From DATEOR01 sp963766725 (lineage in GTDB: Bacteria > Actinomycetota > Thermoleophilia > Gaiellales > Gaiellaceae), in the NCBI GenBank assembly GCA_963766725.1, contig CAVYBK010000019.1:22101-86100 (forward strand): a DNA stretch of 64,000 nt. The letters run 5' to 3'. Positions 9,319 through 17,030 of this stretch are shown here, one piece after another. The notes below the pieces were generated by a model. That model worked only from the letters and a program-made list of their open reading frames with translations. It was not told the DNA's origin and ran no database searches. A program made the translations under genes and the position numbers. How positions within the stretch are numbered: position 1 is the stretch's first letter; the number at the start of each line of letters is the position of its first letter.

Positions 9319-10394
9319 CTGGTCGCCGTGATGGAGCGGGGCGCGGGCCCGACGTACTTCGCGGACGGACGGATGAGGCGGCCGGTGCGCATCTGCTCGA
9401 GGATGTGCGCAGACCAGCCGGCGACCCGAGCGCACGCGAAGAGCGCGGGGAAGAGCGGCGGCGGGATGTCGGCGATGTCGAGCACGACCGCCGACCAGAA
9501 CTCGACGTTCGTGGCGAGGACGCGGTCCGGATGGCGCGCGGCCAGCTCCTCGAGAGCGGCCTGCTCCAGCGCCTCGGCGACCTCGACGCGCGGCGACTCG
9601 AGCTCGCGCGCGGTTCCCCGCAGGACACGTGCCCGCGGGTCCTCGGCGCGGTAGACGCGGTGGCCGAAGCCCATGATGCGCTCGCCGCGGTCGAGTAGAT
9701 CGCGCACGTACTGGGAGACGTCATCGGTGTCCGCCACCTCGTCGAGCATCTTGAGGACGCGGGTCGGGGCGCCGCCGTGGAGCGGGCCGGAGAGAGCACC
9801 GACCGCCGCGGACATCGCGGCCGCGCAGTCCGCGCCGGTCGAGGCGACGATGCGGCCGGTGAAGGTGGAGGCGTTGGCGCCGTGCTCGGCCGCCGAGACC
9901 CAGTAGGAGTCGATCGCCCGCACATGACGCGGGTCGGCCTCCCCTCGCCAGCGCAAGAGGAAGCGCTCGGCCGCCGTGTCCCCCCTCGAGACGATCTCGT
10001 CGGCGACGCGGTCCGGCCCGCGGGCGGACTGGGCGACGATCGAGATCATCGTGGCCGAGAGCCGCGCGAGGTCGTCGCGCGCCTCGGTGTCGGTCATGTC
10101 GATGAGCTGCTTCAGGCCCCACTGGCCTGCGAGCGCGGCGGTCGCGGACTGGAGGTCCGCCATCGCGCTGCCGGTCTTCGCCGGCAGGTCGACGTTCTCG
10201 GCGCGCGGCATCCCGGGGTCGAAGCTGTCGTCGACGAGAAGGCCCCAGACCTTCTCGTAGGGGACGTGGCCGACGAGCTCCTCGATGTCCACTCCGCGGT
10301 AGCGGAGTGCGTTGCCTTCCTTGTCGGGCTCGGCGATCTCCGTCTCGAAGGCGACGACGCCCTCGAGGCCCGGCTTGAAGTCGCTTCCTTCCAT
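9315..10394 (-). CDS. gltA: Citrate synthase
   Basis: 359 residues, the short citrate synthase type. The N-terminal region GLEGVVAFETEIAEPDKEGNALRYRGVDIEE matches the start of bacterial citrate/2-methylcitrate synthases. The catalytic His is in the PLHGGAPTRVLKML segment around residue 211, the second His in MGFGHRVYRAEDPRA around 245, and Asp in the later NVEFWSAVVLDIADIP region. The C-terminus ends RPSAKYVGPAPRS. It condenses acetyl-CoA and oxaloacetate at the entry of the TCA cycle. It is divergent from isocitrate dehydrogenase with about 60 bp between starts. A methylcitrate activity cannot be excluded. Confidence 0.92.
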   Translation of the reverse strand: MEGSDFKPGLEGVVAFETEIAEPDKEGNALRYRGVDIEELVGHVPYEKVWGLLVDDSFDPGMPRAENVDLPAKTGSAMADLQSATAALAGQWGLKQLIDMTDTEARDDLARLSATMISIVAQSARGPDRVADEIVSRGDTAAERFLLRWRGEADPRHVRAIDSYWVSAAEHGANASTFTGRIVASTGADCAAAMSAAVGALSGPLHGGAPTRVLKMLDEVADTDDVSQYVRDLLDRGERIMGFGHRVYRAEDPRARVLRGTARELESPRVEVAEALEQAALEELAARHPDRVLATNVEFWSAVVLDIADIPPPLFPALFACARVAGWSAHILEQMRTGRLIRPSAKYVGPAPRSITATS

Positions 10395-10455
10395 CTCCCA
10401 GAACGGTACCGAACCCGGTCATGATTCGGCCCTCAGCTACGATCACGCCGCGCCC

Positions 10456-11547
10456 ATGGCCCATCGCGTGACCCTCATTCCCGGTGACGGCACCGGGCCC
10501 GAGCTTGCCGAGGCAACGCGCCGGGTCCTCGACGCCACCGGCGTCGAATTCGACTGGGACGTGCAGCAGGCGGGAGCCGACGTCATGGACGAGCACGGCG
10601 GCAACCCGCTCCCCGACCACGTCCTGGAGTCGATCAAGCAGAACGGCGTCGCGCTCAAAGGCCCGATCACGACTCCGGTCGGCACCGGCTTCCGAAGCGT
10701 CAACGTCGCGCTCCGCAAGACCCTCGACCTCTACGGCCAGGTGCGCCCGTGCAAGAGCTACGAGGGCGTGCGTTCCCGCTATTCAAGCGTCGACCTCGTC
10801 GTCGTGCGCGAGAACACTGAGGACCTCTACGCCGGGATCGAGTTCGAGGAGGGAACCGAGCACGCGGCCTCGCTCATCGACTGGGTCGAGCACCACGGCC
10901 AGGGGCGCATCCGCGAAGGCTCCGGGATCTCGCTCAAGCCGATCTCGATCACCGGCACGCGCCGAATCGTCGAGTTCGCCTTCGACTATGCGCGGAGGAA
11001 CGGCCGCCGCAAGGTGACCGCGGTGCACAAGGCGAACATCATGAAGTTCACGGACGGCCTCTTCCTTCGCGTCGCCCGCGAGGTGGCGGAGGAGCAGACC
11101 GACATCGAATTCGAGGACCGGATCGTGGACAACCTCAGCATGCAGCTGGTGCAGAGGCCCGAGGAATACGACGTCCTCGTGTGCCCGAACCTCTACGGCG
11201 ACATCGTCTCCGACCTCTGCGCCGGCCTCATCGGCGGCCTCGGCCTCGCGCCCGGCGGCAACTTCGGGACGCACGCTGCGGTCTTCGAGCCCACGCACGG
11301 CTCGGCCCCCAAGTACGCGGGCCAGAACAAGGTGAACCCGATGGCGATGCTCCTCTCCGGCGTGATGATGCTCCGCCACCTCGACGAGCGCGAAGCGGCC
11401 GACCGGGTGGAGGCCGCCATCGCAGCCGTCATCGCGGAGGGGCGCAGCGTCACCTACGACATGAAGCCGACCCGCGACGACCCGACCGCCGTCGGGACCA
11501 GCGAGGTCGCCGATGCGATCATCGACCGAATGGGAGTACGGGTATGA
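10456..11547 (+). CDS. Isocitrate dehydrogenase (NAD-type, isocitrate/isopropylmalate dehydrogenase family)
   Basis: 363 residues from the ATG at 10456 (MAHRVTLIPGDGTGPELAEA). The family motifs include NVALRKTLDLYGQVRPCKSY for substrate binding, VRENTEDLYAGIEF, the Lys in KVTAVHKANIMKFTDGLF and the metal-binding CPNLYGDIVSDLCAGLIGG. The HGSAPKYAGQNKVNP loop belongs to the cofactor-binding site. It oxidatively decarboxylates isocitrate; cofactor choice (NAD versus NADP) and homoisocitrate activity cannot be settled by eye, but the location next to mdh and citrate synthase favours isocitrate. It overlaps mdh by 4 nt (ATGA). Confidence 0.88.
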   Translation: MAHRVTLIPGDGTGPELAEATRRVLDATGVEFDWDVQQAGADVMDEHGGNPLPDHVLESIKQNGVALKGPITTPVGTGFRSVNVALRKTLDLYGQVRPCKSYEGVRSRYSSVDLVVVRENTEDLYAGIEFEEGTEHAASLIDWVEHHGQGRIREGSGISLKPISITGTRRIVEFAFDYARRNGRRKVTAVHKANIMKFTDGLFLRVAREVAEEQTDIEFEDRIVDNLSMQLVQRPEEYDVLVCPNLYGDIVSDLCAGLIGGLGLAPGGNFGTHAAVFEPTHGSAPKYAGQNKVNPMAMLLSGVMMLRHLDEREAADRVEAAIAAVIAEGRSVTYDMKPTRDDPTAVGTSEVADAIIDRMGVRV

Positions 11548-12479
11548 CAGGGAGGCAGAAGGTCACCGTGGTGGGCGCCGGGAACGTCGGCGCGACCGCG
11601 GCGCAGGAGATCGCGCGCCGCGACTACGCGGACGTCGTCCTCGTGGACATCAAGGAGAACCTGCCGCAGGGGAAGGCGCTCGACCTCAACGAGGCCGGCC
11701 CCGTTCTCGGCTACGAACCGACGATCACCGGCTCGAACGGCTACGACGCGACGGCCGGGTCCGACGTCGTCGTCGTCACCGCCGGGCTCCCGCGCAAGCC
11801 GGGGATGAGCCGCGACGACCTCGTGACGACGAACGAGTCGATCGTCGGCTCCGTGACGCGCGAGGCGGTGGAACACTCGCCCGACGCTGTCCTCATCGTC
11901 GTCTCGAACCCGCTCGACGCCATGTGCCACGTCGCGATGAGCGCCTCGGGCTTCCCGAAGGAACGCGTCTTCGGGATGGCGGGCATTCTCGACACGGCTC
12001 GCTTCAGCACGTTCATCGCCTGGGAGACCGGCGCGTCCGCGAAGGACGTGACCGCGATGGTGCTCGGCGGCCACGGCGACCAGATGGTGCCGGTGGTCTC
12101 CGCGACGACCGTGGGCGGCATTCCGCTCACGCAGCTCATCTCCGCCGAACGGATCGAGGAGATGGTCGAGCGCACGCGCAAGGGCGGTGGCGAGGTCGTG
12201 AACCTGCTCGACACGTCCGCCTGGTACGCGCCGGGCGCGGCGGTCGCGCAGATGGTGGACTCCGTCTGCCTCGACCAGAAGCGCGTGCTCCCCTGCACTG
12301 CCTACCTCGAAGGGGAGTACGGAATCGACGGCCTCTACATGGGCGTGCCGGTGAAGATCGGCGCGGGCGGCATCGAGGAGATCGTCGAGCTCGAGCTCTC
12401 GGAGGACGAGCGCGCCGAGCTCGACAAGTCGGCGGACGCCGTGCGCGAGGTCGTGGGCGTGCTCGCCGGGTCGAGCTGA
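11544..12479 (+). CDS. mdh: Malate dehydrogenase (LDH-like type)
   Basis: 311 residues from the ATG at 11544. The Rossmann motif VVGAGNVGATAAQEIA is followed by the NAD-specific Asp in VVLVDIKE, then LPRKPGMSRDDL with the substrate arginine, VVSNPLDAM, the second arginine in GMAGILDTARFSTFI and the catalytic His in VLGGHGDQMVP. The Arg-rich loop (LPRKPGM) marks malate rather than lactate specificity. It oxidises malate to oxaloacetate in the TCA cycle. It is translationally coupled with the upstream isocitrate dehydrogenase and with the downstream Lon-like protease gene. Confidence 0.94.
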   Translation: MTGRQKVTVVGAGNVGATAAQEIARRDYADVVLVDIKENLPQGKALDLNEAGPVLGYEPTITGSNGYDATAGSDVVVVTAGLPRKPGMSRDDLVTTNESIVGSVTREAVEHSPDAVLIVVSNPLDAMCHVAMSASGFPKERVFGMAGILDTARFSTFIAWETGASAKDVTAMVLGGHGDQMVPVVSATTVGGIPLTQLISAERIEEMVERTRKGGGEVVNLLDTSAWYAPGAAVAQMVDSVCLDQKRVLPCTAYLEGEYGIDGLYMGVPVKIGAGGIEEIVELELSEDERAELDKSADAVREVVGVLAGSS

Positions 12480-13456
12480 AACGCCGCCTCCTAACAATTG
12501 CCGCGATCGTCGGGGTGCTCGCGATCGCGGCCGCGGTCTTCTCCTTCTATCCGTCCGACCACTACATCTTCCTGCCCGACCCCGCGCGCTCGGTCGAGCC
12601 TCTCGTCCACGTCGAGGGCGAGCACGAGGACGAGGGGCCGGGCGGCATCTACATGGTCGACGTGATCGTCCGGAAGGCGAGCCTGCTCGAGCGCTACTTC
12701 CCGGGCATCCACGAAGGCGCCACCGTCATCCCGGCCGACGTCTACAACCCCCAGAACCTCCCCGAGCGCATCCAGCGACAGCAGGGCCTCGCGGAGATGA
12801 GCTCGTCGCAGAGGATCGCGGCGGCGGTCGCGCTCCGCGAGCTCGGCTACAAGGTGACGCCTGACGGGGTCGTGGTCAGCGCCGTCGACGTGGGCTCTCC
12901 CGCCGACGGCGTCCTCAAGCCCGACGACGTGATCGTCGGTGCCAATGGCAAGGACGTCGCGGAGCCGGAGGATCTGAGCAGGGTCATGTCGGACGTGAAG
13001 CCGGGTGAGAAGGTCACGCTCCAGGTCGAGCGCGCGGGCTCCGAGCAGACCGTCGAGGTGGGGACGAAGGCCTCGGACGACAATCCGCCACGGGCGATCA
13101 TGGGCATCCTCATCGAGCCGAAGCTCGAACTCCCCGTGGACATAACGATCGACACCGGCCAGATCGGCGGGCCTTCCGCCGGCCTCGCCTTCGCGCTCGA
13201 CATCATCGACGAGCTCGGGCCGACCGACATCGACCACGGCGAGAGGGTCGTCGCGACCGGCGAGCTCGCCCTCGACGGGACGGTGCACGAGATCGGCGGG
13301 ATCGAGCAGAAAACCGTCGGCGCACGCGACGCGGGCGCCGACGTTTTCCTCGTTCCCGACGCCAACGCGGAGGCCGCGCGGAAGTACGCGGACGGGCTTC
13401 GCATCGTCCCGGTATCGGACCTCGACGAGGCGTTGCACGCTCTGGCAACACTATAG
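12476..13456 (+). CDS. Membrane-anchored PDZ/Lon-like serine protease (YlbL family)
   Basis: About 326 residues: a basic N-terminus and one membrane segment (KRRLLTIAAIVGVLAIAAAV), a PDZ-like domain around 140-195 (VVVSAVDVGSPADGVLKPDD) and a C-terminal Lon protease domain with the nucleophile in GGPSAGLAFALDII and the catalytic Lys in GGIEQKTVGARDAG. In this family the protease faces outside the cell. No ATG, GTG or TTG in frame precedes the membrane segment; the best start is CTG at 12476, overlapping the mdh stop as CTGA. The next usual start, GTG at 12515, would cut the membrane helix. Start is therefore uncertain. Confidence 0.82.
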   Translation: MKRRLLTIAAIVGVLAIAAAVFSFYPSDHYIFLPDPARSVEPLVHVEGEHEDEGPGGIYMVDVIVRKASLLERYFPGIHEGATVIPADVYNPQNLPERIQRQQGLAEMSSSQRIAAAVALRELGYKVTPDGVVVSAVDVGSPADGVLKPDDVIVGANGKDVAEPEDLSRVMSDVKPGEKVTLQVERAGSEQTVEVGTKASDDNPPRAIMGILIEPKLELPVDITIDTGQIGGPSAGLAFALDIIDELGPTDIDHGERVVATGELALDGTVHEIGGIEQKTVGARDAGADVFLVPDANAEAARKYADGLRIVPVSDLDEALHALATL

Positions 13457-13568
13457 TTGCCGCAAGTGGCAACGGTTGCAACGTTCTTGGCGGAAATTGC
13501 GGAAGTTTGGTGAACAAAGCCCTTCAAACCGAGCCTGAGCGCGCCTATAGTCGCGCCTTCGGGACTTG

Positions 13569-13748
13569 ATGACGAAGCGGCTACTGAACACCTGCGACGA
13601 CTGTTTCTTCCGGCGAGCCGAGCTTTGCGCCCTCCCCGGAAACAGTCCTTGCCCCACCTTCCGGGCGGCCAAGTCGGCACTCGAGCCGCCGCGCCAGCCC
13701 AAGCTGATCGCGCGGCCGCAGCTCGCCGCCGCCCACGCAGCCGCCTAG
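13569..13748 (+). CDS. Small Cys-rich protein of unknown function
   Basis: 59 residues starting MTKRLLNTCDDCFFRRAELC. Four cysteines are spaced C-x2-C-x7-C-x7-C within the first 30 residues, suggesting zinc or Fe-S binding, followed by an Ala/Pro-rich tail. A TTG lies directly before the ATG. The gene is preceded by 112 bp of intergenic DNA that is comparatively AT-rich, consistent with its own promoter. Its stop overlaps the stop of the convergent cupin gene. The composition fits a regulatory or metal-binding peptide, but no family is recognised. Confidence 0.5.
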   Translation: MTKRLLNTCDDCFFRRAELCALPGNSPCPTFRAAKSALEPPRQPKLIARPQLAAAHAAA

Positions 13749-14380
13749 GCGGCCGGGAAGCGCGGGTCCGAGCGGATCGCGTCGAAGTCCGAGTCCGTCT
13801 GCGCCCACTCACGGGTCCGCGGATCGGCCTCGACGGCTTCGGCCAGGTGCTCGAGGGCGTCGTCCGCGCGGCCGGCGAGCGCCTCGAAGCAGGCGAGGTT
13901 GTAGAGGACGTTCGGGTTCCCGGGATAGGCGGCGAGCGTGCGCTCGAAGATCTCGATCCCTCGCTCGGGCTCACCTGCCTCGAGGTGGGGCGACGCTTCG
14001 AGCCAGGCCTCCCACGGAGACGCCCGAAACGCCTTGCCCGGCACACCGCCGACCACGAGCACCGTCGTCCCCTCCCCGAGCCCGACCGCGCCGCGGCGCA
14101 CCTGCGGGTCGGAGACGAAGACGAACGTGCCGGCCGGCGCGTCGACCTCCTCGCCGTCGAGGGTGAAGACGGCGTGGCCCCTGGCGACGAAGTAGAGCTC
14201 CTCATGGCGGCCGGCGCCGGTGCCGAGCTCGTCGTGCTCCTCGATCACGCGGCCGCCGTCGGCGAGCGCCGTGTAGGCATTCACTCCGAAGCTCTCGATT
14301 CCGAAACGGACGCGCACGGGGAGAATCCCGAGCTCGCCCGCGCCGGCGACCGGCGAGATCTCGTCGAGGTGCGCCGTCAC
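13745..14380 (-). CDS. Cupin-domain protein with C-terminal TPR-like region
   Basis: 211 residues from a GTG at 14380. The first half is a cupin barrel (ELGTGAGRHEELYFVARGHAVFTLDGEEVDAPAGTFVFV read across residues 45-90, with a His-Glu pair in RHEELY). The second half contains a TPR-like helical repeat (AGEPERGIEIFERTLAAYPG and NVLYNLACFEALAGRADDA). It ends DSDFDAIRSDPRFPAA, a typical TPR-protein ending. It starts 10 nt after the aminotransferase gene stop, so the two are probably one transcript. A sensor or sugar/metal-binding function is possible but not shown. Confidence 0.65.
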   Translation of the reverse strand: MTAHLDEISPVAGAGELGILPVRVRFGIESFGVNAYTALADGGRVIEEHDELGTGAGRHEELYFVARGHAVFTLDGEEVDAPAGTFVFVSDPQVRRGAVGLGEGTTVLVVGGVPGKAFRASPWEAWLEASPHLEAGEPERGIEIFERTLAAYPGNPNVLYNLACFEALAGRADDALEHLAEAVEADPRTREWAQTDSDFDAIRSDPRFPAA

Positions 14381-14390
14381 GGCGCGGCGG

Positions 14391-15479
14391 TCAGGCCGCA
14401 ACGGCAGCCGCTTCGCGCACGAGCCGCCCCAGGCGGGTGATGCCCTCGTCGATCTCGTGTGCGGTGGCAAAGGAGAACGCGAGCCGCGCCGCTTCCTCCC
14501 CGCCGCCGTGGAAGAAGAAGTCGGCGCCCTTGATGAAGACGACGTCCTCCTCTCCTGCGCGGGCGAGAAGCGTGTCGGCCGCCACCCCGCTCGGCAGGTC
14601 GAGCCAGAGGAAGTAGCCGCCCTCGGGCTGGTTCCACGCGGTGCCTTCGGGCATCTCGCGCGCGAGGGCCGCGAGCATCGCGTCGCGGCGGATCCGAAGC
14701 CCGTCGCGGACGGTCTCGAGGTTGGGCTCGAAGCGGCCGCTCGTCAGGAACTCGAGCAGCGCCGCCTCGACGAAGATCGCCGGCGAGACGTAGTTGGAGA
14801 GGACGAGCTCCTCGATCGCGGGCACGAGCTCCTCCGGAAGGATGAGGTAGCCGGTGCGGATGCCCGGCGCGACGGTCTTCGAAAACGACGACAGGAAGAT
14901 GGTCGACCCTTCCGAGAGCTCGAACAGGCGCGGGATCGAGTCGCCCTCGAAGCGGAGCATGCCGTAGGGGTCGTCCTCGAACACGGTCGCGCCCCGGTCG
15001 GCCGCGAGGTCGAGGAGGCGCCGCCGGTTCTCGAGCGAGAGCGTGCGCCCGCTCGGGTTCTGGAAGGTCGGGATCGTGTAGACGACGTCGCCCTCGCGGA
15101 GCGAGCCCGCGATCGCGTCGACGTCGAGGCCGTCGTCCGCGAGCTCGACCTGCTCCACCTCGGCGCCGAGCTTGCGGAGGATCGAGAGCGAGCGGTCGTA
15201 GCAGGGCGCCTCCACGAAGAAGCGCGAGCCCGACTGCACGAAGTGACGCGCCGTGAACGCGAAGCCCTGGAGCGACCCGTTCGTGACCATGACGCGCGCC
15301 GGGTCGACACCGTGCTGCTCGGCGACCCACTGCTTGAGCGGCGGATAACCGCCCGGCGGGCCGTACTGGAGAGCAGTCGCCCCGTCGCGCTCGAGCGCTT
15401 CCCGCGCGCAGTCGCCGAAGGCCGCGATCGGCAGGAGGTCCGGGCCCGGCATTCCGCGCGCGAAGGAGATCAGCGCCAT
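14391..15479 (-). CDS. PLP-dependent aminotransferase, class I/II fold (2-aminoadipate / aromatic type)
   Basis: 362 residues starting MALISFARGMPGPDLLPI. The fold type I pattern is visible: YGPPGGYPPLKQWVAEQHGV near residue 40, TNGSLQGFAFTARHFV for phosphate binding, PTFQNPSGRTLSLENR, EDDPYGMLRFEGDSI, and the PLP Lys in LSSFSKTVAPGIRTGYLI. C-terminal residues include the substrate-carboxylate Arg region AARLAFSFATAHEIDEGI. This is the architecture of LysN/ARO8-like transaminases, usually acting on 2-aminoadipate or aromatic or branched amino acids. It lies between the cupin gene and sucD; substrate not determined. Confidence 0.85.
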   Translation of the reverse strand: MALISFARGMPGPDLLPIAAFGDCAREALERDGATALQYGPPGGYPPLKQWVAEQHGVDPARVMVTNGSLQGFAFTARHFVQSGSRFFVEAPCYDRSLSILRKLGAEVEQVELADDGLDVDAIAGSLREGDVVYTIPTFQNPSGRTLSLENRRRLLDLAADRGATVFEDDPYGMLRFEGDSIPRLFELSEGSTIFLSSFSKTVAPGIRTGYLILPEELVPAIEELVLSNYVSPAIFVEAALLEFLTSGRFEPNLETVRDGLRIRRDAMLAALAREMPEGTAWNQPEGGYFLWLDLPSGVAADTLLARAGEEDVVFIKGADFFFHGGGEEAARLAFSFATAHEIDEGITRLGRLVREAAAVAA

Positions 15480-15501
15480 GGCTCCGAGTTTAACGAGGCG
15501 G

Positions 15502-16383
15502 TCAGGCGGCGGTGACGCCGACGAGCTCGGCGACGAGGCGCGCGACCTCGGTCGGGTTCGTGCCGACGCGGACGCCGCAGGCCTCGAGCGCCTCCTTCTT
15601 CGCCTGGGCGGTGCCGGCGGTGCCGGAGATGATCGCCCCGGCGTGGCCCATGGTCTTCCCCGGAGGGGCGGTGAAGCCGGCGATGTAGGCGACTACGGGC
15701 TTCGTCATCTCGGCCTCGATGAAGCGGGCCGCCTTCTCCTCCTCGGCGCCGCCGATCTCCCCGACCATGACGACGTACTCGGTCTCCGGGTCGGCTTCGA
15801 AGCGCGCGAGGACGTCCAGAAACGACGACCCGACCACGGGGTCCCCCCCAATTCCGACGATAGTCGATTGGCCGATACCGAGTTGCGTCAGCTCGTGCCC
15901 GATCTGGTACGTGAGCGTGCCGGATCTGGACACGAGGCCGACGCCGCCCTCCTGGAAGATCTCCGCGGGGATGATCCCGACGTTCGCCTTCCCGGGCGAG
16001 AGGACGCCCGGGCAGTTCGGGCCGATCAGCGTCGCGCCGCGCGGGCGGATGTAGTTGTAGACCCGCAGCATGTCGTGGGCCGGGATGCCCTCGGTGATGC
16101 AGATGACGGTCTCGATGCCCGCGTCGACCGCCTCGTAGATCGCGTCCGCGGCGAAGCGCGCGGGGACGAACACCATCGCCGTGTTGGGGCTCGTCTCCTC
16201 CGCAGCGGCCCGCACGGAGTCGAAGACCGGGATCCCTTCGACCTCGGCACCGCCCTTTCCGGGGGTCACGCCCGCGACCACGTTCGTCCCGTAGGCCTTG
16301 TTGCGCGTCGCGTGGAAGGACCCCTCGCGCCCCGTGATCCCCTGGACGACGAGCCGGGTGTCGCGGTCGACGACGATCGCCAC
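15502..16383 (-). CDS. sucD: Succinyl-CoA synthetase (ADP-forming) alpha subunit
   Basis: 293 residues from a GTG at 16383. The CoA-binding N-terminal domain (RLVVQGITGREGSFH) is followed by GGAEVEGIPVFDSV, CITEGIPAHDMLRV, LIGPNCPGVLSPGKANVGI and the phosphohistidine segment GKTMGHAGAIISGTAG. It forms the alpha-beta complex with SucC and makes ATP or GTP from succinyl-CoA. The start overlaps the stop of the methyltransferase gene by 1 nt (TAGTG). Unusually, that methyltransferase gene separates it from sucC, although all three appear to be one operon. Confidence 0.95.
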   Translation of the reverse strand: MAIVVDRDTRLVVQGITGREGSFHATRNKAYGTNVVAGVTPGKGGAEVEGIPVFDSVRAAAEETSPNTAMVFVPARFAADAIYEAVDAGIETVICITEGIPAHDMLRVYNYIRPRGATLIGPNCPGVLSPGKANVGIIPAEIFQEGGVGLVSRSGTLTYQIGHELTQLGIGQSTIVGIGGDPVVGSSFLDVLARFEADPETEYVVMVGEIGGAEEEKAARFIEAEMTKPVVAYIAGFTAPPGKTMGHAGAIISGTAGTAQAKKEALEACGVRVGTNPTEVARLVAELVGVTAA

Positions 16384-17030
16384 TAGCCCTCCCTCCGCTT
16401 CCGACCCATGAGGCAGACGCGCTCCAGGCGAACGCGGTCGCCGTCGAGGCGGCCGGCGACGAGCTCGCGCACGCGCTCGGCGTCCTTCCCGGTGCAGCCT
16501 GCCCGCTCGAGCCACGGCTCCAGGAGAACGGGGTGCACGTACGCGTGCGCCTGCTCGACCTCCAACCCCGCGTCGGCGAAGTACGAGCGCCACTCGTCTT
16601 CGGTGTAGTTGCGGACGTGCGACGGGTCACGCACGCGGTCGGCCTCCTCGGCATCCTCGCCCGCGAAGAGGTTGTCGGAGACGAGGACGAGGTCGCGGGA
16701 GACGCGGGCCATCTCGCGCACCGCGGCGCGCACGTCCTCGAAGTGGTGCGCGGCGACACGGCAGGCGACGACGTCGAAGCTGTCGTCGTCGAATGGGAGC
16801 TTCTCCGCCGGCGCGAGCACGTCGGGCTCCATCCCCGGCGCGGGATCGAGGCTCACGACGTCGAGCCCGGCCTCGCGCAGGCGCCTGGCCACGTGGCCGC
16901 CGCCCGTCGCGACGTCGAGCGCCGTCCGCGCGCCCTGCGCCCACTCGACGAGAAGGTCGAGATCCTCGCCCTCGCGGTGCGCCTCGCTCGTCCGGTAGGC
17001 CTCGGCCCGCTCGTCCCAGACCGAGCTCAT
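16383..17030 (-). CDS. Class I SAM-dependent methyltransferase between sucC and sucD
   Basis: 215 residues starting MSSVWDERAEAYRTSEAHR. Motif I is ALDVATGGGHVARRLREAG, the acidic loop follows as VVSLDPAPGMEP, and the post-I region FDDDSFDVVACRVAAHHFED matches the Methyltransf_11/UbiE-like group. The substrate is unknown. It overlaps sucC by 4 nt (ATGA) and touches sucD by 1 nt, so it is embedded in the succinyl-CoA synthetase operon. The last part (DRVRLERVCLMGRKRREG) is basic. A role in modifying a TCA-linked metabolite or cofactor can only be guessed. Confidence 0.82.
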   Translation of the reverse strand: MSSVWDERAEAYRTSEAHREGEDLDLLVEWAQGARTALDVATGGGHVARRLREAGLDVVSLDPAPGMEPDVLAPAEKLPFDDDSFDVVACRVAAHHFEDVRAAVREMARVSRDLVLVSDNLFAGEDAEEADRVRDPSHVRNYTEDEWRSYFADAGLEVEQAHAYVHPVLLEPWLERAGCTGKDAERVRELVAGRLDGDRVRLERVCLMGRKRREG

